Positions 50,652 to 58,898 of a stretch of DNA of 64,000 bases are shown piece by piece. The DNA is taken from contig CAJGCZ010000001.1 of assembly GCA_904501975.1 (NCBI GenBank), forward strand, positions 70,682-134,681, read 5' to 3'. The notes under the pieces were generated by a model. The model made no database searches. It was not told the origin of the DNA and saw only the letters and a list, made by a program, of their open reading frames with translations. A program made the translations under genes and the position numbers. Source of the stretch: an uncultured Akkermansia sp. (GTDB lineage Bacteria > Verrucomicrobiota > Verrucomicrobiia > Verrucomicrobiales > Akkermansiaceae). How positions within the stretch are numbered: the first letter of the stretch is position 1; each line of letters begins with the position of its first letter.

Positions 50652-52565
50652 TCACATTTGCCAAAGTGTGCCACACACATCAGTCGGCATGCGCCAATCG
50701 CCTCGCGGAGAAAGAGCGATGGTACCCACCTTCGGGCCATCGGGCACGCAGCTACGCTTAAACTGTTGCGTAAAGAAGCGGCGCATAAAGGTTGAGAGCG
50801 TTTTCTCAATGAGCGCCTCCTCAAACTGACCGGCAAATGCATGCTTAGCCAGAGCAAGCAATTTGTCACATTCCGCTCCGTACTTAATGAAATGATAGAG
50901 GAAGAAATCATGCAAATCATACGGCCCAAGCACATCTTCCGTCTTTTGCTCAATAGAGCCATCATCGGCAGGCGGTAACAACTCGGGGCTTACCGGTGTA
51001 TCCACCACATCCTGAAGCACAGCAGCAAGTTCAGCAGGGCTCTGCGCCACAACATGGCTGATGAGGCAACGAATCAAGGTCTTCGGCACCGAGCAGTTGA
51101 CGCTGTACATACTCATGTGGTCGCCATTATAGGTAGCCCAACCCAAGGCAATTTCAGACAAATCGCCTGTGCCAACGACCATACCGCCGGTCTTGTTGGC
51201 CAAGTTCATCAACAACTTAGTACGCTCGCGCGCCTGCACGTTTTCATACGTATTGGTACGCAGGGCCGGGTCAAAATCCAAATCTTTGAAGTGGAGCAAA
51301 CAAGCCTCCTTAATGTTCACCTCCTTAAAGGTGCAACCCAGCAACTGAATCAGTTTAACAGCGTTATTGTAAGTACGGCCTGTTGTGCCGAACCCGGGCA
51401 TGGTCAATGCCAAAATGCAGCTGTTATCACGCCCAAGCATGCGGCAAGCGCGGTCACACACCAATAAGGCAAGCGTGCTGTCCAAACCGCCGGACACGCC
51501 CAGCACCAATGTTTTGGCATGTGTATGTTCTATTCTCTTTGCCAAGGCAGCAGCTTGAATGTTAAGGATTTCCTCGCAGCGAGCATGCGCAACAGTTGAG
51601 GAAGGAACAAAGGGGTGAGAGCTTAAGTGAGCGTATGCCAAATCACAGCATCCACCCACGCTACCGATATTAATTGTGCGCACACCCTGCCATTCCATAG
51701 GCACAGCTAACTCATTGAAGCTTGTTTCACTGAGGCGGGCGGCCTGCAATCGTTGCAAATCAACATCAGCCAGCGTAATGCTAGTATCGCGGCAGAACAA
51801 GCTGCTTTCTGCAACAATGTGGCCATTATCAGCAATAAGTGCTTGCCCCCCGAAGACGCAATCCTGCGTGCTCTCACCAACACCGGCAGAGGCATACATG
51901 CGGGCGGACACCTGTGTACCGCTCATGGCGGCAACCTGCTGTCGACGGTATTCCGATACGCCGATATACTCCGGAGCGGCAGACGGCGTCAGCACCACTG
52001 TAGCCCCCTGCATCACAAGACCTGATGAGGGAGACAACACGGCACACATATCATCGCCGAACTCGATACCGAAAGACAAGAACTCTCCGTCCGTAAAAAT
52101 CAAATCGGCACCACAAGGTACCATATCGCCGTTTAATTCAGCAAAGTCCTTCATTAAAGCTGCTGCCGGACTAAACACACGGCTTTCATAACATTCTCTC
52201 TTATTGGGTAACACGCACTTAGGAACAATACCCTGCACCTGCCCGTCTTTCACAACGGCAGCTACATTGTACAAGCGATTTTCCAATAATAGCGGAAGCG
52301 AAACAACTGCCGGCACATTCAAATCCGCCGTTTCCTCGGAAAAACGCAGCAATCCTTGCAAGGCAGCACGCTGCAAGGTGCTATGATAAAACAAATCAGC
52401 ACAGCTGGCAGAGGTAATACTCAACTCCGGGAACAATACCAATTGCGCGCCCTGCTCTACAGCCGAACGCATACCGGCAATCATCTCCGTTGTGTTATAC
52501 TCTACGTCCGCCACACGCACGCGCGGAACCACCGTTGCCAATCTATAATAGCCGTAAGTGCTCAT
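50652..52565 (-). CDS. nadE: NAD+ synthetase, two-domain type with altered glutaminase site
   Basis: 637 residues. The C-terminal synthetase domain (PP-loop ATPase) has LGVSGGLDSTLALLV and VVGTGDLSEIALGW, and amidates deamido-NAD+ to NAD+. The N-terminal nitrilase-type domain should release ammonia from glutamine with a Glu-Lys-Cys triad. Glu (LFPELSI) and Lys (IVPKCVLPN) are present, but the Cys position (VGVEICEDLW in relatives) reads FGIEFGDDMC: Gly replaces the catalytic Cys, and a different Cys lies four residues later. The enzyme may depend on free ammonia. Confidence 0.9.
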   Translation of the reverse strand: MSTYGYYRLATVVPRVRVADVEYNTTEMIAGMRSAVEQGAQLVLFPELSITSASCADLFYHSTLQRAALQGLLRFSEETADLNVPAVVSLPLLLENRLYNVAAVVKDGQVQGIVPKCVLPNKRECYESRVFSPAAALMKDFAELNGDMVPCGADLIFTDGEFLSFGIEFGDDMCAVLSPSSGLVMQGATVVLTPSAAPEYIGVSEYRRQQVAAMSGTQVSARMYASAGVGESTQDCVFGGQALIADNGHIVAESSLFCRDTSITLADVDLQRLQAARLSETSFNELAVPMEWQGVRTINIGSVGGCCDLAYAHLSSHPFVPSSTVAHARCEEILNIQAAALAKRIEHTHAKTLVLGVSGGLDSTLALLVCDRACRMLGRDNSCILALTMPGFGTTGRTYNNAVKLIQLLGCTFKEVNIKEACLLHFKDLDFDPALRTNTYENVQARERTKLLMNLANKTGGMVVGTGDLSEIALGWATYNGDHMSMYSVNCSVPKTLIRCLISHVVAQSPAELAAVLQDVVDTPVSPELLPPADDGSIEQKTEDVLGPYDLHDFFLYHFIKYGAECDKLLALAKHAFAGQFEEALIEKTLSTFMRRFFTQQFKRSCVPDGPKVGTIALSPRGDWRMPTDVCGTLWQM

Positions 52566-52574
52566 TGCTGCTTT

Positions 52575-52602
52575 ATTCTGCCATATTCGCGCAGAAAGTC
52601 AA
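52575..52602 (-). promoter_or_regulatory. Near-leaderless nadE promoter
   Basis: On the minus strand TTGACT (52602-52597), 16 nt, TGG-CAGAAT (-10 at 52580-52575), then 9 nt to the ATG at 52565. Confidence 0.45.
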
Positions 52603-52646
52603 TCAAAATGCCTCGCGAAAAAGCACGTCATAAAGCAAATCTAACC

Positions 52647-52675
52647 TTGCAGTGTATATATGAATATGGTAGACA
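52647..52675 (+). promoter_or_regulatory. Leaderless promoter of ankyrin gene 3
   Basis: TTGCAG (52647-52652), 17 nt, TGG-TAGACA (-10 at 52670-52675), then 7 nt to the ATG at 52683. Confidence 0.55.
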
Positions 52676-52682
52676 GAATGGC

Positions 52683-54113
52683 ATGAAACTGCGTACTTCA
52701 GTTATCGCATTGTGTGCTGCACTCCTGACAGCAGTAATGCCCGTACAGGCTCAGCAAGAGCAAGCCCCGGCACCGTCTCCTCTCTTGGAGTTGATGCAGA
52801 AATACACTTCCTCCGACTTAACAAATCACATCAAAGAAGGCTTTGATGTCAACATGAAGGACCCTGAAGGCAACACGCCCCTGTTGCTTGCCGCTGTAGC
52901 ACAGCGCTCTGACCTCATGTATGTACTGCTGGAGAACGGCGCAGATCCTAACTACGTAAAAGACCCCGGCATCACAGCATTGGGCATTGCCTGCATGTAC
53001 GATGACTGGGCCATGATTGACCTTCTTATCACTCACGGCGCCAACGCTAACTACTCTGCCCCGAATGGCGAAAGCACTCTTTCCATGGCCTGCGCACAGG
53101 GTGCCGTAAACGCGGTTCAAATGCTCCTTACCGCCAAGGCAGAGACCGACACTCGCGACGCCAATGGTGTAACCCCGCTGTTGCATTCCATCATGCACAA
53201 CACAGAAAACACCATTTCAATCGCTCGTATGATTCTTGAAAAGGGCGGCAATCCTAACCTCGGCATGCCCAACGGATTCACCCCGCTGATGGGTGCCGTA
53301 CAAATGAACGACTTGGACGTTGCTCTGCTTTTGTTGGAGCACGGTGCCGATGTCAACGCACGCCAGCAGAACAATGGACCTTCTGCCCTTTCTGTAGCTG
53401 TAGCACTTGGCAATGAAGAAATGGTTGCACTTCTGCTTGCCAATAAAGCAGACATCAATGTAGGCGTGAACGCTCACACCTCCCTTATTGCTTACGCCTG
53501 CATGCTTGCGCGTGCCGACGTGATGGAGCACCTCATCCAATACGGTGCACCTGTTGATACTCGCGACTCTCGCAGTAACGTAACACCTCTGCATGTAACA
53601 GCCACCGGCAATGCGCTCATTAAAGATTCCCTCAAGCTGATGGGTGCCGGTAAGCTCATTCCTCAGCACGAGAAGTTTATGGACGCAGCAGAAGCTTGCA
53701 ATGTCCTTATTTCCAACGGTGCAGATGTAAACGCCAAGGATGCGGATGGCACCACCCCTGTCATGATTGCTTCCATGGATGGCTGCCCGGAAACCCTGCA
53801 AGTGCTGATTAACAGCGGAGCCGACATTAATGCCGCTGATGCAGCAGGCCGCACGCCCCTGATTTTGGCAGTACTGCCCGCCGCTAAAAAGGCAGAGATT
53901 TCTCTCGCACACGTTTCCCCGGCAGCAGCCTCTCAGGTGAAGCCCCTTGTTGTGCAGAGCATGGGTCTGTACCCCAATGTTAAGGAAACTGTTAAGATTC
54001 TCCTTAAGGCAGGTGCAGACATCAATGCCAAGGACAACGCCGGCAAAACAGCTCGAGACTACGCAACGGATCCCGAGATTATCCGACTTCTGGACGAAGC
54101 TGCTGCGCAGTAA
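52683..54113 (+). CDS. Exported ankyrin-repeat protein 3 (large)
   Basis: 476 residues from the ATG at 52683, which starts a signal peptide (LRTSVIALCAALLTAVMPVQA, cleavage near AQA). The frame is open far upstream, but only this start fits the signal peptide and promoter. Ten or more ankyrin repeats fill the mature protein (for example DPEGNTPLLLAAVAQRSDLMYVLLENGADPN), with one interruption around AKKAEISLAHVSPAAASQVK. It should form an extended binding surface outside the inner membrane. The stop overlaps the AlkD start by one base. Confidence 0.87.
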   Translation: MKLRTSVIALCAALLTAVMPVQAQQEQAPAPSPLLELMQKYTSSDLTNHIKEGFDVNMKDPEGNTPLLLAAVAQRSDLMYVLLENGADPNYVKDPGITALGIACMYDDWAMIDLLITHGANANYSAPNGESTLSMACAQGAVNAVQMLLTAKAETDTRDANGVTPLLHSIMHNTENTISIARMILEKGGNPNLGMPNGFTPLMGAVQMNDLDVALLLLEHGADVNARQQNNGPSALSVAVALGNEEMVALLLANKADINVGVNAHTSLIAYACMLARADVMEHLIQYGAPVDTRDSRSNVTPLHVTATGNALIKDSLKLMGAGKLIPQHEKFMDAAEACNVLISNGADVNAKDADGTTPVMIASMDGCPETLQVLINSGADINAADAAGRTPLILAVLPAAKKAEISLAHVSPAAASQVKPLVVQSMGLYPNVKETVKILLKAGADINAKDNAGKTARDYATDPEIIRLLDEAAAQ

Positions 54114-54772
54114 TGTCTATTGTTGAACTTAGAGAACGCCTGAAAGCGCTGGCTGAGCCGCGTTTTCAGGCGTTTGCCTCTTCACTGCTTCCCGGTGTCG
54201 ACAACCTTTTAGGCGTTAGGCTACCACAGCTACACCGAATAGCCAAAGATATAGCCCGCCACAATCGTGAGGCTATTTTCCACGAGGAATCCCCCCCGCA
54301 ATCCATGGAAGAAACAATGGTGCGCGGGATGCTCATTGGCTATGCTCCGGCTTCTATACCAATACAAGAACGCTTAAGAGAATTACAACTTTTTCTTCCC
54401 TTCATCACCAACTGGAGCATTTGCGATTCCTGCTGTGCCACATATAAGTTCACTAAAGAACATCGCGAAATCGTGTGGCGGTTCCTCCACCCCTACCTGC
54501 ACTCCGCAAAAGAATTTGAAGCACGGTTTGCTATTGTCATGCTAATCAATCACTTCATACAGGAAGAAAGATGGAGCCGTGCATTTCTTCAGCAGCTACC
54601 CCATATACCATGTTGCGGGTACTATGCAGAAATGGCTACAGCCTGGTGCATCTGCGAGATACATGCGCGTTACCCTCAACTTACCACACCGCTTTTAGCA
54701 GAGGGGGCACACTTACGTGAGGCTATACGAACAAAAGCTTTGCGTAAAATCAAAGAATCGCGCAAACATTAG
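54113..54772 (+). CDS. DNA alkylation repair protein, AlkD-like
   Basis: 219 residues of helical HEAT-like repeats. The AlkD-family pattern is clear: LGVRLPQLHRIAKDIARH near residue 35, EETMVRGMLIGYA, and ITNWSICDSCCATYKF with the Trp and Asp that line the lesion pocket. AlkD glycosylases remove N3/N7-alkylpurines without base flipping. The gene overlaps ankyrin gene 3 by one base, so they are likely transcribed together despite unrelated roles. Confidence 0.83.
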   Translation: MSIVELRERLKALAEPRFQAFASSLLPGVDNLLGVRLPQLHRIAKDIARHNREAIFHEESPPQSMEETMVRGMLIGYAPASIPIQERLRELQLFLPFITNWSICDSCCATYKFTKEHREIVWRFLHPYLHSAKEFEARFAIVMLINHFIQEERWSRAFLQQLPHIPCCGYYAEMATAWCICEIHARYPQLTTPLLAEGAHLREAIRTKALRKIKESRKH

Positions 54773-54827
54773 AGCCTGGCTCACAATTCGAGACCGGAAG
54801 CAATGTCAAAAAACGCATTGGATACAC

Positions 54828-54856
54828 TTGACATTAGGGCGACTTATTTTTATAAT
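54828..54856 (+). promoter_or_regulatory. Perfect-consensus leaderless promoter of the Bax-inhibitor-1 gene
   Basis: TTGACA (54828-54833), 17 nt, TATAAT (54851-54856), 6 nt, ATG at 54863. Both hexamers match the sigma-70 consensus exactly. Confidence 0.75.
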
Positions 54857-54862
54857 GCTTGC

Positions 54863-55573
54863 ATGGACTCCCACTATTCAGAACACACTATCATCCATCA
54901 ACTGAACCCCGAGCAAATTGCAGCCAATGTGCGCGCCTATTTCAATAAGGTATACACATGGTTGGCCTTATCCATGGCTCTTTCTGCGGGTGCCGCTGTC
55001 TACTTGGAAAGCGACCTGCTTCTGATGCAAAAAGTTGTTGATAACTTTTTCATGCTGTCGTTGCTCACCTTGGGTATTGTGGTTGTTATGTGTTTTGCAG
55101 CCAACAAGCTTACGAGCGGAGCACTCAAGGTATTGCTTCTGGTTTATTCGTTGGTACAAGGAGCCTTGTTCAGCCCCTTGCTGCTTGTCTACACCAACGA
55201 ATCCCTTGGCCTCACCTTTGCCTGCACAGCCGGTATGTTCGCCATCATGGCTATATATGGCAGAACAACACGCCGTAATCTTTCCGGCTTGGGGCGCACT
55301 CTCATGATGGTGCTTATCGGGCTCATCATTGCCATGATTGCCAATCGTTTCTTCGGCAACTCCATGGTAAGCCTTGGTATCTGCGCTGTAGGCATTGTTG
55401 TGTTTGCCCTGTTCACGGCTTACGATTTCCAACAACTTCAGGCCGAAGGTGCCATGCTGGTTGATCCTGTGGACCGTGAGAAAGGCGCCATTCTCGGTGC
55501 TTTGGGCCTCTACATCAACTTCTACAACATGTTCCGCTTCCTGTTGCATTTCTTAGGCAATGCTGATGAGTAA
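54863..55573 (+). CDS. Bax inhibitor-1 family membrane protein (YccA/YbhL-like)
   Basis: 236 residues with about seven hydrophobic segments. Family signatures are the first-helix region VRAYFNKVYTWLALSMALSAG and the C-terminal AYDFQQL motif with its conserved Asp. Bacterial BI-1 proteins such as BsYetJ are pH-sensitive calcium leak channels, and YccA protects SecY from FtsH. The ATG at 54863 is chosen because it lies 6 nt behind a perfect promoter; an upstream ATG at 54803 would put that promoter inside the coding region. Confidence 0.9.
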   Translation: MDSHYSEHTIIHQLNPEQIAANVRAYFNKVYTWLALSMALSAGAAVYLESDLLLMQKVVDNFFMLSLLTLGIVVVMCFAANKLTSGALKVLLLVYSLVQGALFSPLLLVYTNESLGLTFACTAGMFAIMAIYGRTTRRNLSGLGRTLMMVLIGLIIAMIANRFFGNSMVSLGICAVGIVVFALFTAYDFQQLQAEGAMLVDPVDREKGAILGALGLYINFYNMFRFLLHFLGNADE

Positions 55574-55581
55574 TTCAGAAC

Positions 55582-56067
55582 ATGGAAAATAACGAATCAT
55601 TCAATCTTACCGAGTTGGCAGTTCAGGCTGCCAACTCGATTCTTTCCCCCTTAGGCTTAGACTATACCATCGCAACGGAGCACCCGACGGATGGTGATGG
55701 TGTATGCCTTATGATAACGAGCACTGATGCCGCCATCATTATCGGCGATGAAGGTGACCGCTTGGACGATTTGCAATACCTGGTTAACCGCATCGTGCAA
55801 GCAACCATGCCGGATGCAGCACGCGTGCGTGTGGACTGTGACCATTACCGCGCCCGCAGCGAAGCTAAGTTGCTGCGCCGTGCTCGTTCCCGAGCCGAGC
55901 GCGTATTGCAAACGGGAAAACCGCTGATGATGGAAAAGCTCAATGCATACCAGCGCCGACTTGTGCACAATGAGTTAGCCACAATACCGGGGATTTATAC
56001 AGAGTCTGAGGACACCGAGTCTCGCTTTAAGCGCATTACCATCAGCTGCGTTACAGAAGAATCATGA
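55582..56067 (+). CDS. KH/R3H RNA-binding protein, KhpB (Jag)-like
   Basis: 161 residues. A KH domain of the KhpB type includes the GxxG-like IIIGDEGDRLDDLQYLVNRIV; an R3H domain follows with RSRAERVLQTGKPLMMEKLNAYQRRLVHNEL, although the central R-x3-H is expressed as RRLVH. The N-terminal Jag_N domain of Firmicutes proteins is absent. Such proteins bind many mRNAs and sRNAs. Unlike most genomes, it is not near yidC/rnpA. The gap to the BI-1 gene is 8 nt and the stop overlaps the next ATG (ATGA). Confidence 0.83.
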   Translation: MENNESFNLTELAVQAANSILSPLGLDYTIATEHPTDGDGVCLMITSTDAAIIIGDEGDRLDDLQYLVNRIVQATMPDAARVRVDCDHYRARSEAKLLRRARSRAERVLQTGKPLMMEKLNAYQRRLVHNELATIPGIYTESEDTESRFKRITISCVTEES

Positions 56068-56795
56068 ACATGGATACTGCACTGCTTCGTTTCGCCCTCT
56101 GCGCCTTGGCCTCTCTTAGCAGCGCAGAGGCTGAAACGTATTGTGTATACCATGCTCCGGGGGCAGACATGAGCTCGGCGAAAACGGTGTTGGCAGAAGC
56201 ACTTCCTCAGGATGCCGCCATCGATTATCACGCCTTGCCAACAACCTGCACCACTATGGCAGATGCCGAAGTGCAAGCACGTGCCCTGAGTGCAGGAGTA
56301 CAGGAAATCCCCTGCCTCGTCATCAGCGATAATGCCGGGCCCTACGCCGTACTGCCCTTGGAGGGGCTCACACCGGAAATCGTGCAACAAATTCAAGAAC
56401 AGGCTACAGCAGAAGATAGAGCAGAGAACGCATCTAAGCGCGAGTTGAGTGCTGCTATCTACCTGTTATGCGCAGCTCTTCAGCACGACACGCAAGATAA
56501 TGACAGTTTGGAGCGCATCATCAGCACATGCCGGCAGTTGTTGGAGCACCCAAAAGCAAATTTGCAGCAAAAGCAATTCATTGGTTTGCGCTGTCTCTAC
56601 CCGGCACTCATGCTCCAATATAAGCGTGGTTACAACGGCGCCCACACGCCCTATACGGAAGCCAAGTTACTGGAAGCTATTGCCGCTTTGGAAGCAGCAC
56701 GCGACTTACACCGTGAAACGAAGTTAGGCAATCAGGCTCTTAAGGAGCGCGAACGACTCAGAAAAGCACGCCGCGAGGCGCGCAAGTATGAATAA
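56064..56795 (+). CDS. Exported protein of unknown function
   Basis: 243 residues. The N-terminus looks like a short signal peptide (ALLRFALCALASLSSAEA). The N-terminal ~90 residues have an alternating pattern (TYCVYHAPGADMSSAKTVLAEAL..., then VQEIPCLVISDNAG) that could be a thioredoxin-like fold without CxxC. The rest is helical and ends in a highly basic tail (RERLRKARREARKYE). It overlaps both neighbours (4 and 8 nt), so it belongs to an operon running from 54863 to at least 58896. Confidence 0.6.
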   Translation: MNMDTALLRFALCALASLSSAEAETYCVYHAPGADMSSAKTVLAEALPQDAAIDYHALPTTCTTMADAEVQARALSAGVQEIPCLVISDNAGPYAVLPLEGLTPEIVQQIQEQATAEDRAENASKRELSAAIYLLCAALQHDTQDNDSLERIISTCRQLLEHPKANLQQKQFIGLRCLYPALMLQYKRGYNGAHTPYTEAKLLEAIAALEAARDLHRETKLGNQALKERERLRKARREARKYE

Positions 56796-58896
56796 GCCCT
56801 CCGCCGCTCACTCTTGCTCAATCATTTTACATTTCGGTTTTTTCTCCGCCATCGCCATGCCTCACGATATATCTGTTTGCTACCCCTACGGTGAAATTTC
56901 TTGGCAACAAGGAGCTGCCATTATTACTCACAACACAGCCGGCAGGGTACGCAGCGAATACCTGACAGATTACCAATGCCGCTGCGGATATCCGGCTCAC
57001 CATTTGAGCGGTGAATATGCCTTACAAATTCTTTTACCGGGTGGCAGCATGGGGCTTAACCCCACACTGAGCTCGCACTGCGTTGCCAATGATTCCCTTA
57101 TCCTGACTCTGGCAGATGAGCGATATCCGCAAATCGAGATTCAATTGACACTGAGATTAACAGAGGAAGGCATTTACTCTCAACGTGTCAGTATAACAAA
57201 TGGTTTGGCCGAGCCTATACTTTTGTTGCGTGCTCATTCATTAACGGCGCAAATACAAGCAGCAAGTTACCACATCACTACCTTCCGCGGTGTATGGGCC
57301 GGTGAGCATCAGTTGCAGGAGCAATCTGTCTTGCGAGGCAATATGCTCAGTGTGCATTCGTCTTGCGGCATCAAAACCGCCCAAGAAGGCACACCTGCCA
57401 TCATTCTTTCTCTCAATACCCCGGCACAGGAAGAAAGCGGCACCTGCCTTTTGGCTGCCTTATGTTGGAGTGGCAATTACAGTATCAATTTTACTCACAA
57501 TGCTCAAGGTGTAGGATTCATGACTCTTGGCCATGATTTTGCACAGGCCCCCTACACCCTGGCACCGGGCCAACGATTAGAACTACCGGAGGCCTTGCTG
57601 GTGTTATCGCACCAAGGAAAAGGCAGCGCCTCTCGCCGCCTGCATCGCTACCTCCGCAAGAACGTCATTCCACATGGCGAATCTATACGCCGCGCCCTAC
57701 TCAACAGCTGGGAGGGAATTCACTTTGACCACGAGGAGGATAAAATATGCCGGATGATTCGCAGCACAGCCGAATTAGGGATTGAGCTTTTTGTTCTCGA
57801 CGACGGCTGGTTTGGCAAACGAACGGACGATACTACGTCTCTGGGCGACTGGCTGCCGGACACATCACGCTTACCCCGAGGCTTGCAACCGCTTATTGAT
57901 TGCGCAGACGAGTGCGGCATCGCGTTCGGGCTATGGATGGAACCGGAGATGGTATCACCCGATAGCGAGCTCTACCGCAACCATCCCGATTGGGCTATCC
58001 GCTTACCGGAGCTGGCACCCACAACACAGCGCCACCAATTAGTCCTCAATTTAGCTTTGCCGGAAGTTGAAAGCTACATTACCGCAGCAGTTGCCGGCAT
58101 TCTTTCGCAATACCCCGGCATCAGCTACATTAAGTTGGATTGCAACCGAATGATAACAGACGCCTCGCACCCCAACCTGTATGTAGACTACATTAAGGCC
58201 TACTACCGTATCATGCAGAGCCTGAGAACCGCCTTCCCTCACGTCACGTTCCAATGCTGTTCTGCCGGTGGTGGTCGACTTGATTTCGGTGCAGCCCGGT
58301 ACCACGAAGAGTTTTGGTTGAGTGATAATACGGATGCCTACGACCGCCTGCGCATGCAATGGAGCGCGTCTCATCTCTTCCCGGCAAACAGTATCGGGGC
58401 GCATGTGACCGTGAGTCCCAACCTCTACACCGGGCGTAGCACAAGCCTTAAGTTCCGATTCGATGTGGCCATGGCCGGGCGACTCGGCTTTGAGCTGGAC
58501 CCCACCTGCTTATCGGCGGAAGATTGTGATGAGATTAATCGCCGCTTAGCCCTTTACCGTCGACTGGCACCGCTTACGCAGCAGGGCGACCTGTACCGCT
58601 TGATATCGCCCTACGAAGGCCCGGACTGCGCCATGCTATATACGGATGGGGAACAAGCACTCGTATTAGCCTACACCACAGAACGAGCCTTTACAGACCA
58701 ATGCACCCGCATACAACTGCGTGGCATTAAAGCAGAACAGCACTACCGCATTGAAGAGCTGATGCCTGATGCCACCGGTAAACGATGCTCAGCTGACGGC
58801 AATACTGTACCTGGTACAGAATTAATATACAACGGGCTTCCCATCCGCTGGACTCGCCCCCTGCAATCTGCTATTATCCTCCTTACCCCCTGTTAA
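56788..58896 (+). CDS. Alpha-galactosidase, glycoside hydrolase family 36
   Basis: Hydrolyses terminal alpha-galactosides such as melibiose or raffinose. 702 residues: N-terminal beta-sandwich (to ~residue 290), a catalytic barrel, and a C-terminal beta domain. The nucleophile Asp lies in YIKLDCNR (YIKWDMNR in relatives), the acid/base Asp in WLSDNTDAYDR, and the substrate-binding LDDGWFGKR and WMEPEMV motifs are intact. A Met at 56857 (MPHDISV) may be the real start; the longer form adds a weak hydrophobic segment. No transporter for galactosides adjoins. Confidence 0.9.
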   Translation: MNKPSAAHSCSIILHFGFFSAIAMPHDISVCYPYGEISWQQGAAIITHNTAGRVRSEYLTDYQCRCGYPAHHLSGEYALQILLPGGSMGLNPTLSSHCVANDSLILTLADERYPQIEIQLTLRLTEEGIYSQRVSITNGLAEPILLLRAHSLTAQIQAASYHITTFRGVWAGEHQLQEQSVLRGNMLSVHSSCGIKTAQEGTPAIILSLNTPAQEESGTCLLAALCWSGNYSINFTHNAQGVGFMTLGHDFAQAPYTLAPGQRLELPEALLVLSHQGKGSASRRLHRYLRKNVIPHGESIRRALLNSWEGIHFDHEEDKICRMIRSTAELGIELFVLDDGWFGKRTDDTTSLGDWLPDTSRLPRGLQPLIDCADECGIAFGLWMEPEMVSPDSELYRNHPDWAIRLPELAPTTQRHQLVLNLALPEVESYITAAVAGILSQYPGISYIKLDCNRMITDASHPNLYVDYIKAYYRIMQSLRTAFPHVTFQCCSAGGGRLDFGAARYHEEFWLSDNTDAYDRLRMQWSASHLFPANSIGAHVTVSPNLYTGRSTSLKFRFDVAMAGRLGFELDPTCLSAEDCDEINRRLALYRRLAPLTQQGDLYRLISPYEGPDCAMLYTDGEQALVLAYTTERAFTDQCTRIQLRGIKAEQHYRIEELMPDATGKRCSADGNTVPGTELIYNGLPIRWTRPLQSAIILLTPC

Positions 58897-58898
58897 GC

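Noticed and set aside
52356..52682. Upstream extension of ankyrin gene 3 over the nadE start
   Set aside because: The extension overlaps nadE antisense and would bury the signal peptide; promoter and signal peptide both point to 52683.
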